Assembly: GCF_002849615.1 (NCBI RefSeq)
Contig: NZ_PDNV01000002.1
Span: 310,001-374,000, forward strand
DNA: 64,000 nucleotides
Direction of reading: 5' to 3'
DNA from: Pollutimonas nitritireducens
GTDB taxonomy: Bacteria > Pseudomonadota > Gammaproteobacteria > Burkholderiales > Burkholderiaceae_B
How positions within the stretch are numbered: the stretch's first letter is position 1; each line of letters opens with the position of its first letter. Shown in pieces: positions 46,119 through 56,103 of the stretch. The position numbers were made by a program, and so were the translations under genes. The notes under the pieces were generated by a model. The model was not told where the DNA came from. It saw only the letters and a list, made by a program, of their open reading frames with translations, and ran no database searches.

Positions 46119-46637
46119 ATGAATCAGAATAGCTCAATACTAGCAAGCAGATCGATTCATTTGCCAGACGAAGAGGCCACGATCCAGCTGGCAACCCAAC
46201 TCGCCCCCATGCTTTGCGGAACCCACCCCTCGATAGATCCGGCCCAGAGGGGCGGCAGGATCCACCTGCGGGGCGAGCTGGGCGCAGGCAAAACCAGTTT
46301 CGCCCGAGCCCTGTTGCGAGCCGCCGGAATCACTGGAAGAATAAAAAGTCCTAGCTATGCGCTGCTTGAAAGCTATAATCTTTCTAACTTAAACTTCTAT
46401 CACCTTGATTTCTATAGATTTAGCGATTCGCGCGAATGGATGGACGCTGGGTTTCGAGATATACTCAACCCCGAAGCAGTGGTTTTGATTGAATGGCCGG
46501 AACAAGCAGGAGCCCTGCTCCCGCCCCCCGATCTCGATATCAATCTCGAATACGAAGACAACGGGCGACACGCCAGCATGACTGCCCATAGCAACAAAGG
46601 AAAATTATGGCTGACGATACTTGCCCTTCCCGCCTAG
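46119..46637 (+). CDS. tsaE: tRNA t6A threonylcarbamoyl transferase ATPase subunit TsaE
   Basis: TsaE is the P-loop ATPase of the TsaBDE complex that makes t6A37 in ANN-decoding tRNAs. The 172-residue product has Walker A RGELGAGKTSFARALL (about residues 48-63), the switch region SPSYALLESYN, DFYR and a family-typical IEWPEQ motif. It overlaps amiC by 31 bases, which itself has a good ribosome binding site inside tsaE. The tsaE-amiC-mutL-miaA order parallels the E. coli yjeE-amiB-mutL-miaA cluster. Confidence 0.95.
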   Translation: MNQNSSILASRSIHLPDEEATIQLATQLAPMLCGTHPSIDPAQRGGRIHLRGELGAGKTSFARALLRAAGITGRIKSPSYALLESYNLSNLNFYHLDFYRFSDSREWMDAGFRDILNPEAVVLIEWPEQAGALLPPPDLDINLEYEDNGRHASMTAHSNKGKLWLTILALPA

Positions 46638-47950
46638 GGATTTCGCGGCGCCGGCTCATCGCTACTGCCAGCACTTTATTTCTCCTTCCCGTGGTGCCAC
46701 GCCTGGCCATGGCGGGAACGATACTGGCCGTGCGCACGTGGCCGGCCGATGAGTACACACGCGTCACTCTTGAAATGGACAGCGAACTTAAGGCCGAACA
46801 CTTCACGCTCGAAGGACCGGACCGGCTTGTCGTGGACATTCAGGGCCTGACGATCAATCGGGCCATCAACGACCTGGTGTCGAAAATCAAACCCAACGAC
46901 CCATATATCGCGTCGGTGCGCGTTGCCCAGAACCGGCCCGACGTGATCCGGCTGGTCATGGACCTGAAACAGCCGATCGCGCCACAGGTGTTTACACTGA
47001 AGCCCATCGGTGAATACAAGTATCGCCTGGTGCTCGATCTGTACCCCCGAGTGGCTCAGGATCCCTTGCTGGCCATCATGAACAACCAGGACAGCGACCC
47101 ATTGGCCCAGGTGCTGGAAGAACTGGCGCAAAACAGCCCCTCGCCGGCACCTATTCCATCTGTCGAGGGGCAGAAACTTCCCCCCGTGGTCAAAAGCCCC
47201 AACATCCCCGTCAGGCCGCCCAGTGTTTCCCAGCCGCGCGACGAAAGCCGTGCCATCCTGGTGGCTCTCGACCCTGGCCACGGCGGTGAAGACCCGGGCG
47301 CCATAGGGCGTAGCGGCACGCGTGAAAAAGACATCGTACTGAGCATTGCGCGCCGCCTGAAGAAGCTTATCGACGGCCAACCCAATATGCGCGCTTACCT
47401 GACGCGCGATAACGATTATTTTGTGCCATTGGGGGTGCGAGTACAGAAGGCCCGTCGGGTCAAGGCCGACCTGTTCATTTCCATACATGCCGATGCATGG
47501 ATCAAGCCCAGTGCTCGTGGCTCATCGGTCTTTGCCTTGTCGCAAAATGGCGCCACGAGTTCAGCGGCGCGCTGGATGGCCCAGCGCGAAAACGACGCCG
47601 ACCTTATCGGTGGGATCAACCTGGGCTCGCACAACAAGCAGGTTGCGCAGGTACTGCTCGATTTGTCTACCGCGGCTCAGATCAATGATTCCATGCGCGT
47701 TGGCGATCGCATATTGAGCGAAATCGGCAAGATCAGCAAGCTGCACAAAGATCGCGTGGAACGCGCCGGGTTCGCCGTGCTCAAGGCACCTGACATTCCA
47801 TCGATACTGGTCGAGACGGCTTTCATCAGCAATCCGCAAGAAGAACTCTTGTTGCGCAGTCCGGCCCACCAGGACCGCATCGCCCGCGCCATGCTTAGCG
47901 GCATCAACCACTATTTTGCTACAGGCCCCGCGCTCGCGCGCAAGGCCTGA
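46607..47950 (+). CDS. amiC: N-acetylmuramoyl-L-alanine amidase (AmiC-like)
   Basis: This is a periplasmic zinc amidase that cleaves septal peptidoglycan during cell separation. The 447-residue precursor has a twin-arginine signal (SRRRLIATAST, cleavage near AMA) and an AMIN targeting domain (about residues 45-140). A Pro-rich linker follows, then the amidase_3 domain with zinc ligands in DPGHGGEDPG, REKDIVLS (Glu) and SIHADA, and the catalytic Glu in LVETAFISN. AAGGA precedes ATG 46607. Tat export plus AMIN is the AmiC/AmiA pattern. Confidence 0.94.
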   Translation: MADDTCPSRLGISRRRLIATASTLFLLPVVPRLAMAGTILAVRTWPADEYTRVTLEMDSELKAEHFTLEGPDRLVVDIQGLTINRAINDLVSKIKPNDPYIASVRVAQNRPDVIRLVMDLKQPIAPQVFTLKPIGEYKYRLVLDLYPRVAQDPLLAIMNNQDSDPLAQVLEELAQNSPSPAPIPSVEGQKLPPVVKSPNIPVRPPSVSQPRDESRAILVALDPGHGGEDPGAIGRSGTREKDIVLSIARRLKKLIDGQPNMRAYLTRDNDYFVPLGVRVQKARRVKADLFISIHADAWIKPSARGSSVFALSQNGATSSAARWMAQRENDADLIGGINLGSHNKQVAQVLLDLSTAAQINDSMRVGDRILSEIGKISKLHKDRVERAGFAVLKAPDIPSILVETAFISNPQEELLLRSPAHQDRIARAMLSGINHYFATGPALARKA

Positions 47951-47952
47951 CT

Positions 47953-47986
47953 GTCGCCCGCGTCAGACAGCGGGCGACTTCTTCTT
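47953..47986 (+). terminator. Rho-independent terminator after amiC
   Basis: GTCGCCCGC (47953-47961) pairs perfectly with 47970-47978 around an 8-nt loop and is followed by TTCTTCTTG. It overlaps the last codons of the convergent dedA gene, so the same hairpin lies inside dedA mRNA. Confidence 0.7.
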
Positions 47987-48604
47987 GAATAGTTTCCACA
48001 GGGCCCCGAAAATTACGGGCACCGCTGCGGCGCCAATGCCGACCAGAACGATGGTATTCAAGTGCTCCTTGATGATGGGTACATTGCCGAAAAAGTAGCC
48101 CAGCGTGACCAGGCTTCCTACCCACAATATCGCCCCGCTTATATTGAACAGCTGAAAACGGAAAAAATTCATGCTGCCGACGCCGGCGACAAAGGGCGCG
48201 AACGTACGGAAGATAGGCAAGAACCGAGACATGACTATTGTCTTCCCGCCATGCTTTTCGTAGAAAGCATGCGTTTTGATCAGCGCGCTGCGATCAAGGA
48301 AGCGATAATGACTGGTGAATACACGCGGGCCCAGGTAGCGGCCGATCGCGTAGTTCACCGTGTTGCCCAGTATTGCCGCAACGATCAGCAGGCAGGCCAG
48401 CAAGACTGGATTCAGCATGCCAGACGCGCCGAATGCACCTGCAATGAACAACAGTGAATCGCCCGGCAGGAAAGGCAGGACGACCAAACCAGTTTCACCA
48501 AAAATAATACAAAACAGTACCAGATAGATCCATTCACCATACTGGGTGACCCATTGACCCAGGAACTGGTCGATATTGAGGATCATGTTCAACAATTCGG
48601 GCAT
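47963..48604 (-). CDS. DedA-family membrane protein
   Basis: This 213-residue inner-membrane protein belongs to the DedA/VTT family, linked to proton-motive-force maintenance and undecaprenyl-phosphate or phospholipid flipping. FGETGLVVLPFLPGDSLLF (about residues 40-58) is the conserved entry. The second conserved segment is RFLPIFRTFAPFVAGVGSM, which contains the essential arginines. Several membrane helices and a basic C-terminus are seen. ATG 48604 gives the family start; an in-frame ATG at 48739 would add 45 unconserved residues. It is inserted, on the opposite strand, between amiC and mutL. Confidence 0.9.
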   Translation of the reverse strand: MPELLNMILNIDQFLGQWVTQYGEWIYLVLFCIIFGETGLVVLPFLPGDSLLFIAGAFGASGMLNPVLLACLLIVAAILGNTVNYAIGRYLGPRVFTSHYRFLDRSALIKTHAFYEKHGGKTIVMSRFLPIFRTFAPFVAGVGSMNFFRFQLFNISGAILWVGSLVTLGYFFGNVPIIKEHLNTIVLVGIGAAAVPVIFGALWKLFKKKSPAV

Positions 48605-48770
48605 ATTCAACGCTACCAAAAAAAAGATACTGCAATATAGCCTGTTGACCGGCGTAAAGAAGAAACACTGTGATTCAAGACAGCTAAAATCAAGCCTTCG
48701 ATGCCGCGTCTGTGCACGCAGACCAAGGTATTTCTTCACAGCGCACCCTCCAGTCTAACGGAATGCTTTT

Positions 48771-50651
48771 ATGCCCGAACGTCGCGCCATAGCGCCTTTG
48801 CCCGACCTGCTGATAAGCCAGATTGCCGCTGGTGAGGTCATCGAGCGCCCGGCGTCCGTGCTGAAAGAGCTGCTGGAAAACGCCATCGACGCTGGTGCGC
48901 GAGCCATCGAAGTGCGCCTGGATGGGGGTGGAATACGCCGGATCGCCGTCACGGACGACGGCTGGGGCATACCCGAAAACGAACTCCACCTTGCCCTTAC
49001 CCGACACGCCACCAACAAGATAGCCAGCCTCCATGAGCTCGAATCGGTCGCGTCCATGGGATTTCGAGGCGAAGCCCTGGCCTCCGTAGCGTCTGTCGCA
49101 CGCGTGACCCTGACGTCCCGTACGGCGCAGGCGGCGCATGCCTGGCAAATCCAGGCGGCTCGCGACCATCCGGCGGCGGCTTCCGGCCCGGTCGGCACCA
49201 CTATCGATGTGCGCCAGCTATTCGATGAAGTGCCTGCCCGGCGCAAGTTCCTGCGCGCCGAAGCCACCGAATACGGGCATTGCGTCGATGCGCTGGATCG
49301 CATTGCACTCGCACAACCGCACATTGCCTTTCGGCTTTTTCATAACGACAAGCCGCAGCGTCATTGGCGGGGCGCCGACATTGCGCACCGCGTGCGCGAT
49401 GTCCTGGGACCCGAGTTTATTGAACAAGGCCTGGAAGTGGAACAGGAACATGACTTGATAACGTTGCGCGGCATCGTGACCAAGCCCACTTATGCGCGTA
49501 GTCGCGCCGACCGTCAGTACTTGTATGTCAACGGCCGTTACGTGAAAGACCGCACTGTTTCGCACGCCATACGACAGGCGTATGCCGATGTACTGCATGG
49601 CGACAGGCAGCCCGCGTATGTGCTGTTCCTGTCCATCGATCCGGCCGGCGTCGATGTCAACGTGCATCCAGCCAAGCACGAAGTGCGCTTCCGCGACAGC
49701 GGTGCGATCCATCGCTTCGTCTCCCAGGCGTTGTCTCATGCGCTGGCAAGCGCTGGCGGGCAGTCGCCCGTTTCCGCAGGGCCCGGGATTGTCATGCCAG
49801 CGGGTATTTCGGAAGGTAGCGACGCCAGCCCACAGGGCCGCTACGGCAATGCGTACGGAATGCCTGGCGATGAACAACGCTCGCCAACGGCACCGGGTGA
49901 GCCAGCCATGAATCCCGGCGCATTTCGTGCCCAGCAGTTTCAGCGGGCGTTTTCCCTGCGTGATCCTGCCGCGCGACCCAGCGCGAACTGGCAGTCGTTT
50001 TATCGTCCCATCGAAGAAGCCGGCCACCTCCCTGATCAACAGGAAGAGGCAGCAGGCGCCGGGCAGGAGCTGCCCCTGGGCATGGCCCTGGGGCAGCTTC
50101 ACGGTATTTACATCGTTGCCCAGAACCGTCATGGCCTGGTCCTGGTCGACATGCATGCCGCGCACGAACGGGTGGTTTATGAGCAACTGAAGAACGCAAT
50201 GGATGCACAAAGCTTGCCGCGCCAGGATTTGCTGGTACCCGTGGTGTTCGGCGTCTCTGAAAAAGATATCGGGCTCGTTGAAGAGCACGGCGGCACACTG
50301 GCCGAACTGGGACTCATCATCACACCGGCCGGACCGGCATCGCTTGCCGTGCGTGCCGTGCCCGCACTGCTTGCCGCTGGCGATATCGAATCGCTGGCAC
50401 GCGGGGTTCTTCGGGACCTGGCCAGCGTGGGCTCTTCACCGCGGCTGACCGAACAGCGCAATGAACTTTTGTCCACGATGGCCTGTCACGGCTCAGTCCG
50501 CGCCAACCGGCGCCTCACACTCGATGAAATGAACGGTTTGCTGCGGAAAATGGAAACCACGGAACGGGCCGACCAGTGCAACCACGGTCGCCCTACGTGG
50601 GTACAGTGGACTATCGGGGACCTGGACCGGATGTTCATGCGCGGACAATGA
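48771..50651 (+). CDS. mutL: DNA mismatch repair protein MutL
   Basis: MutL couples MutS mismatch recognition to strand removal. The 626-residue protein has the GHKL ATPase motifs [42 protein letters not shown] and [10 protein letters not shown]. The C-terminal dimerisation domain has [12 protein letters not shown], which fits the DxHA(x)2E(x)4E endonuclease motif of MutL proteins from organisms without MutH, and [12 protein letters not shown]. Residues about 330-430 are a Pro/Gly-rich linker. The stop overlaps the miaA start. Confidence 0.97.
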   Translation: MPERRAIAPLPDLLISQIAAGEVIERPASVLKELLENAIDAGARAIEVRLDGGGIRRIAVTDDGWGIPENELHLALTRHATNKIASLHELESVASMGFRGEALASVASVARVTLTSRTAQAAHAWQIQAARDHPAAASGPVGTTIDVRQLFDEVPARRKFLRAEATEYGHCVDALDRIALAQPHIAFRLFHNDKPQRHWRGADIAHRVRDVLGPEFIEQGLEVEQEHDLITLRGIVTKPTYARSRADRQYLYVNGRYVKDRTVSHAIRQAYADVLHGDRQPAYVLFLSIDPAGVDVNVHPAKHEVRFRDSGAIHRFVSQALSHALASAGGQSPVSAGPGIVMPAGISEGSDASPQGRYGNAYGMPGDEQRSPTAPGEPAMNPGAFRAQQFQRAFSLRDPAARPSANWQSFYRPIEEAGHLPDQQEEAAGAGQELPLGMALGQLHGIYIVAQNRHGLVLVDMHAAHERVVYEQLKNAMDAQSLPRQDLLVPVVFGVSEKDIGLVEEHGGTLAELGLIITPAGPASLAVRAVPALLAAGDIESLARGVLRDLASVGSSPRLTEQRNELLSTMACHGSVRANRRLTLDEMNGLLRKMETTERADQCNHGRPTWVQWTIGDLDRMFMRGQ

Positions 50652-51601
50652 ATATGCCTATCATCTGCCTGGCCGGGCCGACGGCCGCTGGGAAAAGCGC
50701 TACGACCCTGGCACTGGCCCGGCGCTGGCCGATCGAAATCATTGTCGTGGATTCAGCCACCATCTACCGCGGGATGGATATTGGCACGGCCAAGCCTTCA
50801 AGCGAAGAGCAGGCCGCCGTCCCCCATCATCTGCTGAATATTCGCGATCCCGCCGAAAGCTATTCCGCAGCCGAATTTCAGGCCGACGCAAGCAAGCTCA
50901 TTGATGCCATCCGGGCAAGAGGCAATATACCGTTGCTTTGCGGCGGCACGATGCTTTACTACAAGGCGCTACGCGAAGGACTCAACGAACTTCCCGTGGC
51001 GGATCCCGGGGTGCGGGCCGACATCGACAACGAAGCAAGAGAATGCGGCTGGCCCGAACTGCACAGGCAACTGGCCGTCTACGACCCCATCACGGCGGCA
51101 CGCCTGGCTCCCAATGACAGCCAGCGCCTGCAGCGCGCGATCGAAATATATCGGATCAGCGGCAGGCCCATGTCCGAGTGGCTGGCCCAGGCGCGTCCCC
51201 AACGGCGCTTTGAACATGATTTTGTCACCATTAGCCTCGAACCGTCTGATCGCCTGGCGCTGCATGCCAGAATCGAACGACGCTATCAGCAAATGATCTC
51301 GAACGGCCTGGTGCAAGAAGTCGAGATTCTGCATGAACGACCAGACCTGCACACCGGCCTGCCATCGGTGCGATGTGTCGGCTACAGGCAATTGTGGGAC
51401 TTTCTTGACGGCAAGATCGACATGCAAACCGCGGTGGAACAAGCCGTGGCCGCAACGCGCCAGTTGGCAAAGCGCCAGCTGACGTGGTTGCGATCGCAGC
51501 CTGAACGCTATGTCATTGACTGCCTTGCACCCGACGCGTCGGCGCAGGCGGTCCAGAGGTTTTCAGCGTTCCGGCCGACCGACGCAACGGCGAGCTCGTA
51601 G
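50648..51601 (+). CDS. miaA: tRNA dimethylallyltransferase
   Basis: MiaA adds the dimethylallyl group to A37 of tRNAs reading UNN codons. The 317-residue product has P-loop [14 protein letters not shown], catalytic-site [17 protein letters not shown] (threonine at the position where many relatives have Gln), [10 protein letters not shown] and [17 protein letters not shown] 50648 overlaps the mutL stop (ATGA), giving coupling; ATG 50654 is a second possible start. The gene is convergent with purM. Confidence 0.96.
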   Translation: MNMPIICLAGPTAAGKSATTLALARRWPIEIIVVDSATIYRGMDIGTAKPSSEEQAAVPHHLLNIRDPAESYSAAEFQADASKLIDAIRARGNIPLLCGGTMLYYKALREGLNELPVADPGVRADIDNEARECGWPELHRQLAVYDPITAARLAPNDSQRLQRAIEIYRISGRPMSEWLAQARPQRRFEHDFVTISLEPSDRLALHARIERRYQQMISNGLVQEVEILHERPDLHTGLPSVRCVGYRQLWDFLDGKIDMQTAVEQAVAATRQLAKRQLTWLRSQPERYVIDCLAPDASAQAVQRFSAFRPTDATASS

Positions 51602-51630
51602 TCATCGCGCAAATGTGCGGCCCAGTACGG

Positions 51631-52683
51631 CTATACGACCAATGCCTGGGGCGCGTCCGGGTTTTCGCGATTGATAATTTCGCCCACGATGCTGACATTC
51701 TCGCCATGAGCCGACAAGGTCGCCTTCACGGCGTCGGCCTGGTCTGCGGGCACGACGATTATCATGCCGATGCCGCAATTGAACACGCGGTGCATCTCAG
51801 AATCGGCGACGCCGCCATTCTCCTGAAGCCAGCTGAAGAGTTCCGGCATGACCCATGCGTCGCGATGCAGTCGCGCCGCAAGACCAGGCTGCAGAATACG
51901 CGGCACGTTGTCGAGCAAGCCGCCGCCCGTGATGTGTGCAAGGCCCTTGATGGCCGGTCCGTGCGCGGCCAGGGCGGCCAGCACCGACTTCACATAGATT
52001 CGGGTAGGTTCCATCACCACGTCTTCAAGGCGGCGCCCGCCCAGGTCCTGGCCGGGCCTGGCGTTGGCATGCGTGAGGATCTTGCGCAATAGCGAGAACC
52101 CGTTGGAATGGGCGCCGCTGGAAGCCAGGCCCAGGACGACGTCCCCCGCTGCGATGGACTTGCCATCGATGATGCGCGACTTCTCGACCGCGCCAACGGC
52201 GAAGCCGGCGAGATCGTACTCGCCGTCGGGATACATGCCGGGCATTTCGGCGGTTTCCCCGCCGATGAGGGCGCATCCGGACAGCTCGCAGCCCTTGGCA
52301 ATACCAGCGACCACGCTGGCAGCGGTATCGACCGACAATTTTCCGCAAGCGAAATAGTCCAGGAAAAATAGAGGTTCGGCGCCTTGCACCAGAATATCAT
52401 TGACGCTCATGGCAACCAGGTCGATACCAACGGTATCATGGCGCTGCCATTCGAAGGCAAGCCGCAATTTGGTGCCCACGCCATCCGTTCCCGACACCAG
52501 CACCGGCTCTTTCAGATGCTTGGGCACTTCGAACAAGGCACCGAACCCGCCGATGCCTGCCATCACGCCCGCGCGCATGGTTTTCGCGGCAAGGGGCTTG
52601 ATACGATCGACAAGCGCATCGCCGGCATCAATATCGACCCCTGCATCGCGATAGGTCAAGGAAGCTGAATGTTTGTTTGTCAT
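51631..52683 (-). CDS. purM: Phosphoribosylformylglycinamidine cyclo-ligase (AIR synthetase)
   Basis: PurM closes the imidazole ring in de novo purine synthesis, using ATP. The 350-residue product has the expected [21 protein letters not shown] start and [10 protein letters not shown]. It also has the nucleotide-site region [21 protein letters not shown]-type loop [18 protein letters not shown] and [20 protein letters not shown]. Length is standard. It stands alone on the minus strand, divergent from hda. Confidence 0.97.
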   Translation of the reverse strand: MTNKHSASLTYRDAGVDIDAGDALVDRIKPLAAKTMRAGVMAGIGGFGALFEVPKHLKEPVLVSGTDGVGTKLRLAFEWQRHDTVGIDLVAMSVNDILVQGAEPLFFLDYFACGKLSVDTAASVVAGIAKGCELSGCALIGGETAEMPGMYPDGEYDLAGFAVGAVEKSRIIDGKSIAAGDVVLGLASSGAHSNGFSLLRKILTHANARPGQDLGGRRLEDVVMEPTRIYVKSVLAALAAHGPAIKGLAHITGGGLLDNVPRILQPGLAARLHRDAWVMPELFSWLQENGGVADSEMHRVFNCGIGMIIVVPADQADAVKATLSAHGENVSIVGEIINRENPDAPQALVV

Positions 52684-52818
52684 GAGAAATGCCGTGGGAT
52701 GTGCAAGAATTGCGTGTTTAATTAAATACCGGGGTTGATTTTACGATGAACGGGGCCAACGCACGTGACTGTCTCCACATGAGGCGGCCTTGCGGGTGCG
52801 TCGCTCATTAGACAACAC

Positions 52819-53505
52819 ATGACACAGCAACTGATACTGGACTTGTTACCGCCCTCTGCGCCCACGCTGGAGAACTTCGTCGTCGGCGAAAACGCTGCGG
52901 CACTCGACGCATTGCGGCATTGGGAGCCCGGCCGCGCCATTTACCTGTGGGGCGCACCGGGCGTAGGCCGCAGCCATTTGCTACAGGCCATCTCCGCACG
53001 GCCTGACGCCCTTTACCATGGGCCTGGATCGAGTGCCGCCATGCTCAAGGACATAGCCACCGGCGAGTTGCTCAAGTACAGGCTCATTGCCATCGACAAT
53101 GTGGAGCTGCTCGATGAAGTTGGACAAGCAGCCTTGTTTGCCCTGTACAATCGCTGGCGTGAGGTCGCTGCTGCCCGCCAAGGCTTTGCGCTTGTCCTGG
53201 CCGGCGATCATGCCCCCAAGGCGATGCTGGTGCGTGAAGACCTGCGTACCCGTCTTGGCTGGGACCTGGTATTCCGGCTCGAATTGCTTTCCGACCAGGA
53301 TCGCGCCGAGGCCCTTAAAGCCAGAGCCGCCGCGCGCGGCCTGCAGCTGTCTGCCGAGGTGATAAGCTGGGTTCTGACGCACTATGCCCGTGACATGAGC
53401 CGCCTGACTTCGCTGATCGATGCGCTGGACCGCTACTCGATGGAGAAGCACCGGGCCATCACCTTGCCTTTATTGAAAGACCTGCTGGCATCCAGCCAGA
53501 CCTGA
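52819..53505 (+). CDS. hda: DnaA regulatory inactivator Hda (DnaA-like AAA+)
   Basis: Hda with the sliding clamp stimulates ATP hydrolysis by DnaA after initiation. The 228-residue protein starts MTQQLILDL, with the clamp-binding QLILDL peptide at the extreme N-terminus. It has a AAA+ domain with LWGAPGVGRSHLLQA (Walker A with Arg in place of Lys), a DNVELLD Walker B-like strand and RLGWDLVFRLELLSD. No DnaA domain IV DNA-binding helix is present. A DnaA paralog of this size and placement before a HAD phosphatase and pcnB fits Hda. Confidence 0.92.
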   Translation: MTQQLILDLLPPSAPTLENFVVGENAAALDALRHWEPGRAIYLWGAPGVGRSHLLQAISARPDALYHGPGSSAAMLKDIATGELLKYRLIAIDNVELLDEVGQAALFALYNRWREVAAARQGFALVLAGDHAPKAMLVREDLRTRLGWDLVFRLELLSDQDRAEALKARAAARGLQLSAEVISWVLTHYARDMSRLTSLIDALDRYSMEKHRAITLPLLKDLLASSQT

Positions 53506-53523
53506 CAACCACCTGCGATCTGA

Positions 53524-54225
53524 ATGACATCCCCTAAACGCCTGGCCCTGTTTGACCTCGACCACACCCTGCTTCCACTGGATAGCGACTATCAATGGGC
53601 TGATTTCCTGGCGCGCACGGGCCGGGCCGGCGATCCGGCCGAAGCCCAGCGGCGCAATAACGACCTGATGGAACGGTATAACGCCGGCGTACTGACCGCC
53701 GAGCAGTCCGCCGAATTCATGCTTGGATTGTTGACCGGGCCCGAGCCGGCGGAACTTGCCGCCTGGCATGAAGTTTTCATGCAGGAAGTCGTCATGCCGG
53801 CAATCCGACCGATTGCAACCGAGCTGGTGCGCGAACATCTAAACGCCGGCGATCTCTGCGCAATCGTGACGGCGACTAACGAGTTCGTCACGGCGCCAAT
53901 TGCACGCGCATTCGGTATCGAGCACCTGATTGCAACCGTCCCCGAAGTGCGCGACGGCCGCTACACAGGGCGCATACACGGAGTACCGAGCTTCCAGGCC
54001 GGAAAAGTGACCCGCGTCCAGCAATGGCTGGAAAGAATGGGAATGACCCTGGCCGGATTCGACAGCTCCTTCTTTTACAGTGATTCCCCCAATGACCTTC
54101 CCCTACTGGAAGTCGTGACGCACCCTGTCGCCACCAACCCCAGTGATGTGCTGCGTGAAGTCGCCGAGCACCGAAACTGGAAAATCCTTGACCTGTTCAA
54201 GGACATGCAAGACGCAAAGTCCTAA
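53524..54225 (+). CDS. HAD-IB family phosphatase (SerB-like)
   Basis: This 233-residue haloacid dehalogenase-type phosphatase has motif I FDLDHTLLPLD (nucleophile Asp-11), motif II TATNEF, the motif III lysine in AGKVTRV and motif IV SDSPNDLPLL. The cap inserted after motif I is helical, as in subclass IB enzymes related to SerB and CicA. The Asp-Leu-Asp-His form is typical of the IB hydrolase subgroup rather than true phosphoserine phosphatase. The substrate is unknown. It lies between hda and pcnB with gaps of 18 and 9 bases, so it is probably cotranscribed. Confidence 0.88.
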   Translation: MTSPKRLALFDLDHTLLPLDSDYQWADFLARTGRAGDPAEAQRRNNDLMERYNAGVLTAEQSAEFMLGLLTGPEPAELAAWHEVFMQEVVMPAIRPIATELVREHLNAGDLCAIVTATNEFVTAPIARAFGIEHLIATVPEVRDGRYTGRIHGVPSFQAGKVTRVQQWLERMGMTLAGFDSSFFYSDSPNDLPLLEVVTHPVATNPSDVLREVAEHRNWKILDLFKDMQDAKS

Positions 54226-54234
54226 AATACATTC

Positions 54235-55584
54235 ATGCTTAAAGAAACAATAAAAAACTTTGTCGGCCGGCTCTTTGCCGCGCCGCGCCGCGGGCCCGAA
54301 CGGGTAACCAAGGAAAAACATGGCATAGACCGGCGTAACGTCTCGCGCCATGCCATCAAGGTGTGCGAAGTACTGCACCACGAGGGTTATTCGGCCTACA
54401 TCGTGGGCGGGGCTGTGCGGGATCTCATCGTCGGGCTTGAACCCAAAGACTTCGATGTCGCAACGAACGCGACGCCCAACCAGATCAGGCCGCTTTTTCG
54501 CCGGGCCCGCATCATCGGCAAACGTTTCCAGCTGGTTCACGTCGTATTCGGTCAGGAAATCATCGAGACATCCACATTCCGCGCGCCGGCGTCGGTCGAG
54601 CAGGACACTGACGAACATGGCCGTATTCTGCGCGACAACCTGTTCGGCACGCATGAAGAAGATGCCGCCAGGCGCGACTTCACGCTCAACGCCCTGTACT
54701 ACGATCCGATCACCGAAGAAGTCATCGATTACCACCGAGGCTTGCCGGATTTGAAAAAAAGGGTCGTGCGCATGATAGGCGATCCCGAAACCCGCTATCG
54801 CGAAGACCCTGTGCGCATGCTGCGGGCGCTGCGCTTTGCGGCCAAGCTCAGCGCCACGATAGACCCGGCTTCGCGCGAACCCCTGGTGCGCATGGCCCAC
54901 CTTATCGAAAACGTGCCCTCATCGCGCCTTTTCGACGAAATACTCAAGCTGCTGACCTGCGGGCACGCCATGGACTGTCTGCGCCAGCTCCAGGCCGTCG
55001 GACTGCACCAGAGCGTGCTGCCGTCCATGGACCTGACCTTCAAGCAAGAAGGCGGCGAGGAATTCGTCGAACTCGCCCTCGCCCGCACCGATGCCCGGGT
55101 GCGCGCCGGCAAGACGATCAGCCCCAGTTTCCTGTTTGCGGCCCTGCTCTGGAAACTGGTCAACAAACGCTGGCAGGAAATCTGTGCGGAAGGCGAGCAT
55201 CCCGCTCAGGCACTCATGCAGGCCGCCGACTCGGTCGTGGCAGAGCAAACCCGCAAGCTGGCCATACAGCGGCGCTTCCAGGCAGACATGCGCGAGATCT
55301 GGTTCATGCAGGCGCGCTTCGAACGCGCCAATGCCAAGACGATCTGGCGTTTGATCGAACAGCCGCGTTTCAGGGCTGCCGTCGACTTTCTGCAGTTGCG
55401 TGCCGAGGCCCATGAAGTAGATAGCGTCCAGGCGCAATGGTGGATGGACCTGGCAAACGCCGACGACTCGAGCCGCGCCGAAATGATAGAAGCTCACGAG
55501 GCAGAACAACGCGGGAAGCCTCCGGCAGCACGCCGGCGTCGTAGCCCGCGGCGCCGGCCGGCCGCGCAGGCCAGCAGGCCCTAG
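54235..55584 (+). CDS. pcnB: Poly(A) polymerase I
   Basis: PcnB adds 3' poly(A) tails that promote RNA decay. The 449-residue protein has the class II nucleotidyltransferase head VGGAVRDLIVGLEPKDFDVATNA (about residues 60-82) with the DxD metal ligands, RRARIIGKRFQLVHV, and RRDFTLNAL, followed by RYREDPVRMLRALRFAAKL. The C-terminus ends in an Arg/Pro/Ala-rich basic tail (RRRRSPRRRPAAQ) typical of PcnB rather than of tRNA nucleotidyltransferase. The folK gene follows 18 bases on, a common pairing. Confidence 0.95.
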   Translation: MLKETIKNFVGRLFAAPRRGPERVTKEKHGIDRRNVSRHAIKVCEVLHHEGYSAYIVGGAVRDLIVGLEPKDFDVATNATPNQIRPLFRRARIIGKRFQLVHVVFGQEIIETSTFRAPASVEQDTDEHGRILRDNLFGTHEEDAARRDFTLNALYYDPITEEVIDYHRGLPDLKKRVVRMIGDPETRYREDPVRMLRALRFAAKLSATIDPASREPLVRMAHLIENVPSSRLFDEILKLLTCGHAMDCLRQLQAVGLHQSVLPSMDLTFKQEGGEEFVELALARTDARVRAGKTISPSFLFAALLWKLVNKRWQEICAEGEHPAQALMQAADSVVAEQTRKLAIQRRFQADMREIWFMQARFERANAKTIWRLIEQPRFRAAVDFLQLRAEAHEVDSVQAQWWMDLANADDSSRAEMIEAHEAEQRGKPPAARRRRSPRRRPAAQASRP

Positions 55585-55602
55585 TCGTGGCAGACTGCGG
55601 CG

Positions 55603-56088
55603 ATGCATGATGATGCAACGGTATTCATAGGTCTTGGAGCCAACCTGGGCGACGCCAGGACCTGCATCGAGCAGGCAACCGCCCAGTTGGCGGCATGGCC
55701 CGGCATCGACGACTTCGTGCTGTCGCCCTTATACCGCAGTGCTCCCGTCGATTCTTCCGGGCCGGATTACGTCAACGCCGTCGCGCAATTTGCCACGCGC
55801 CTTTCGGCGCGCGATGTGCTGCGGATTTTGCAAGGCCTGGAACTGGCGCACGGCCGTCTGCGTCCGTATCGAAATGCACCGCGCACCCTGGACCTGGACT
55901 TGCTGCTGTACGGCACCCAGGACATCCGCGAGCCCGACCTTATCGTGCCCCACCCCCGGATGCATGAACGCGCATTTGTGCTCAGGCCTCTGGCCGATCT
56001 GGCGCCGACGCTGCGATTGGCCCAAGGTCCAATCGCAACGTTGCTGGCAGACTGCTCATACCAGGAACTGAGTCCACTTCCCGACTGA
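55603..56088 (+). CDS. folK: 2-amino-4-hydroxy-6-hydroxymethyldihydropteridine pyrophosphokinase
   Basis: FolK transfers pyrophosphate from ATP to 6-hydroxymethyl-dihydropterin, giving the substrate of FolP. The 161-residue product has VFIGLGANLGD, SPLYRSAPVD, DYVNAVAQF, and the signature RNAPRTLDLDLLLYG with the metal-binding Asp pair, then PHPRMHERAFVLRPLADLAP. Length is standard. It is cotranscribed with pcnB by spacing and convergent with the CitE-like gene. Confidence 0.96.
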   Translation: MHDDATVFIGLGANLGDARTCIEQATAQLAAWPGIDDFVLSPLYRSAPVDSSGPDYVNAVAQFATRLSARDVLRILQGLELAHGRLRPYRNAPRTLDLDLLLYGTQDIREPDLIVPHPRMHERAFVLRPLADLAPTLRLAQGPIATLLADCSYQELSPLPD

Positions 56089-56103
56089 AGCCCAATACGG
56101 GTG

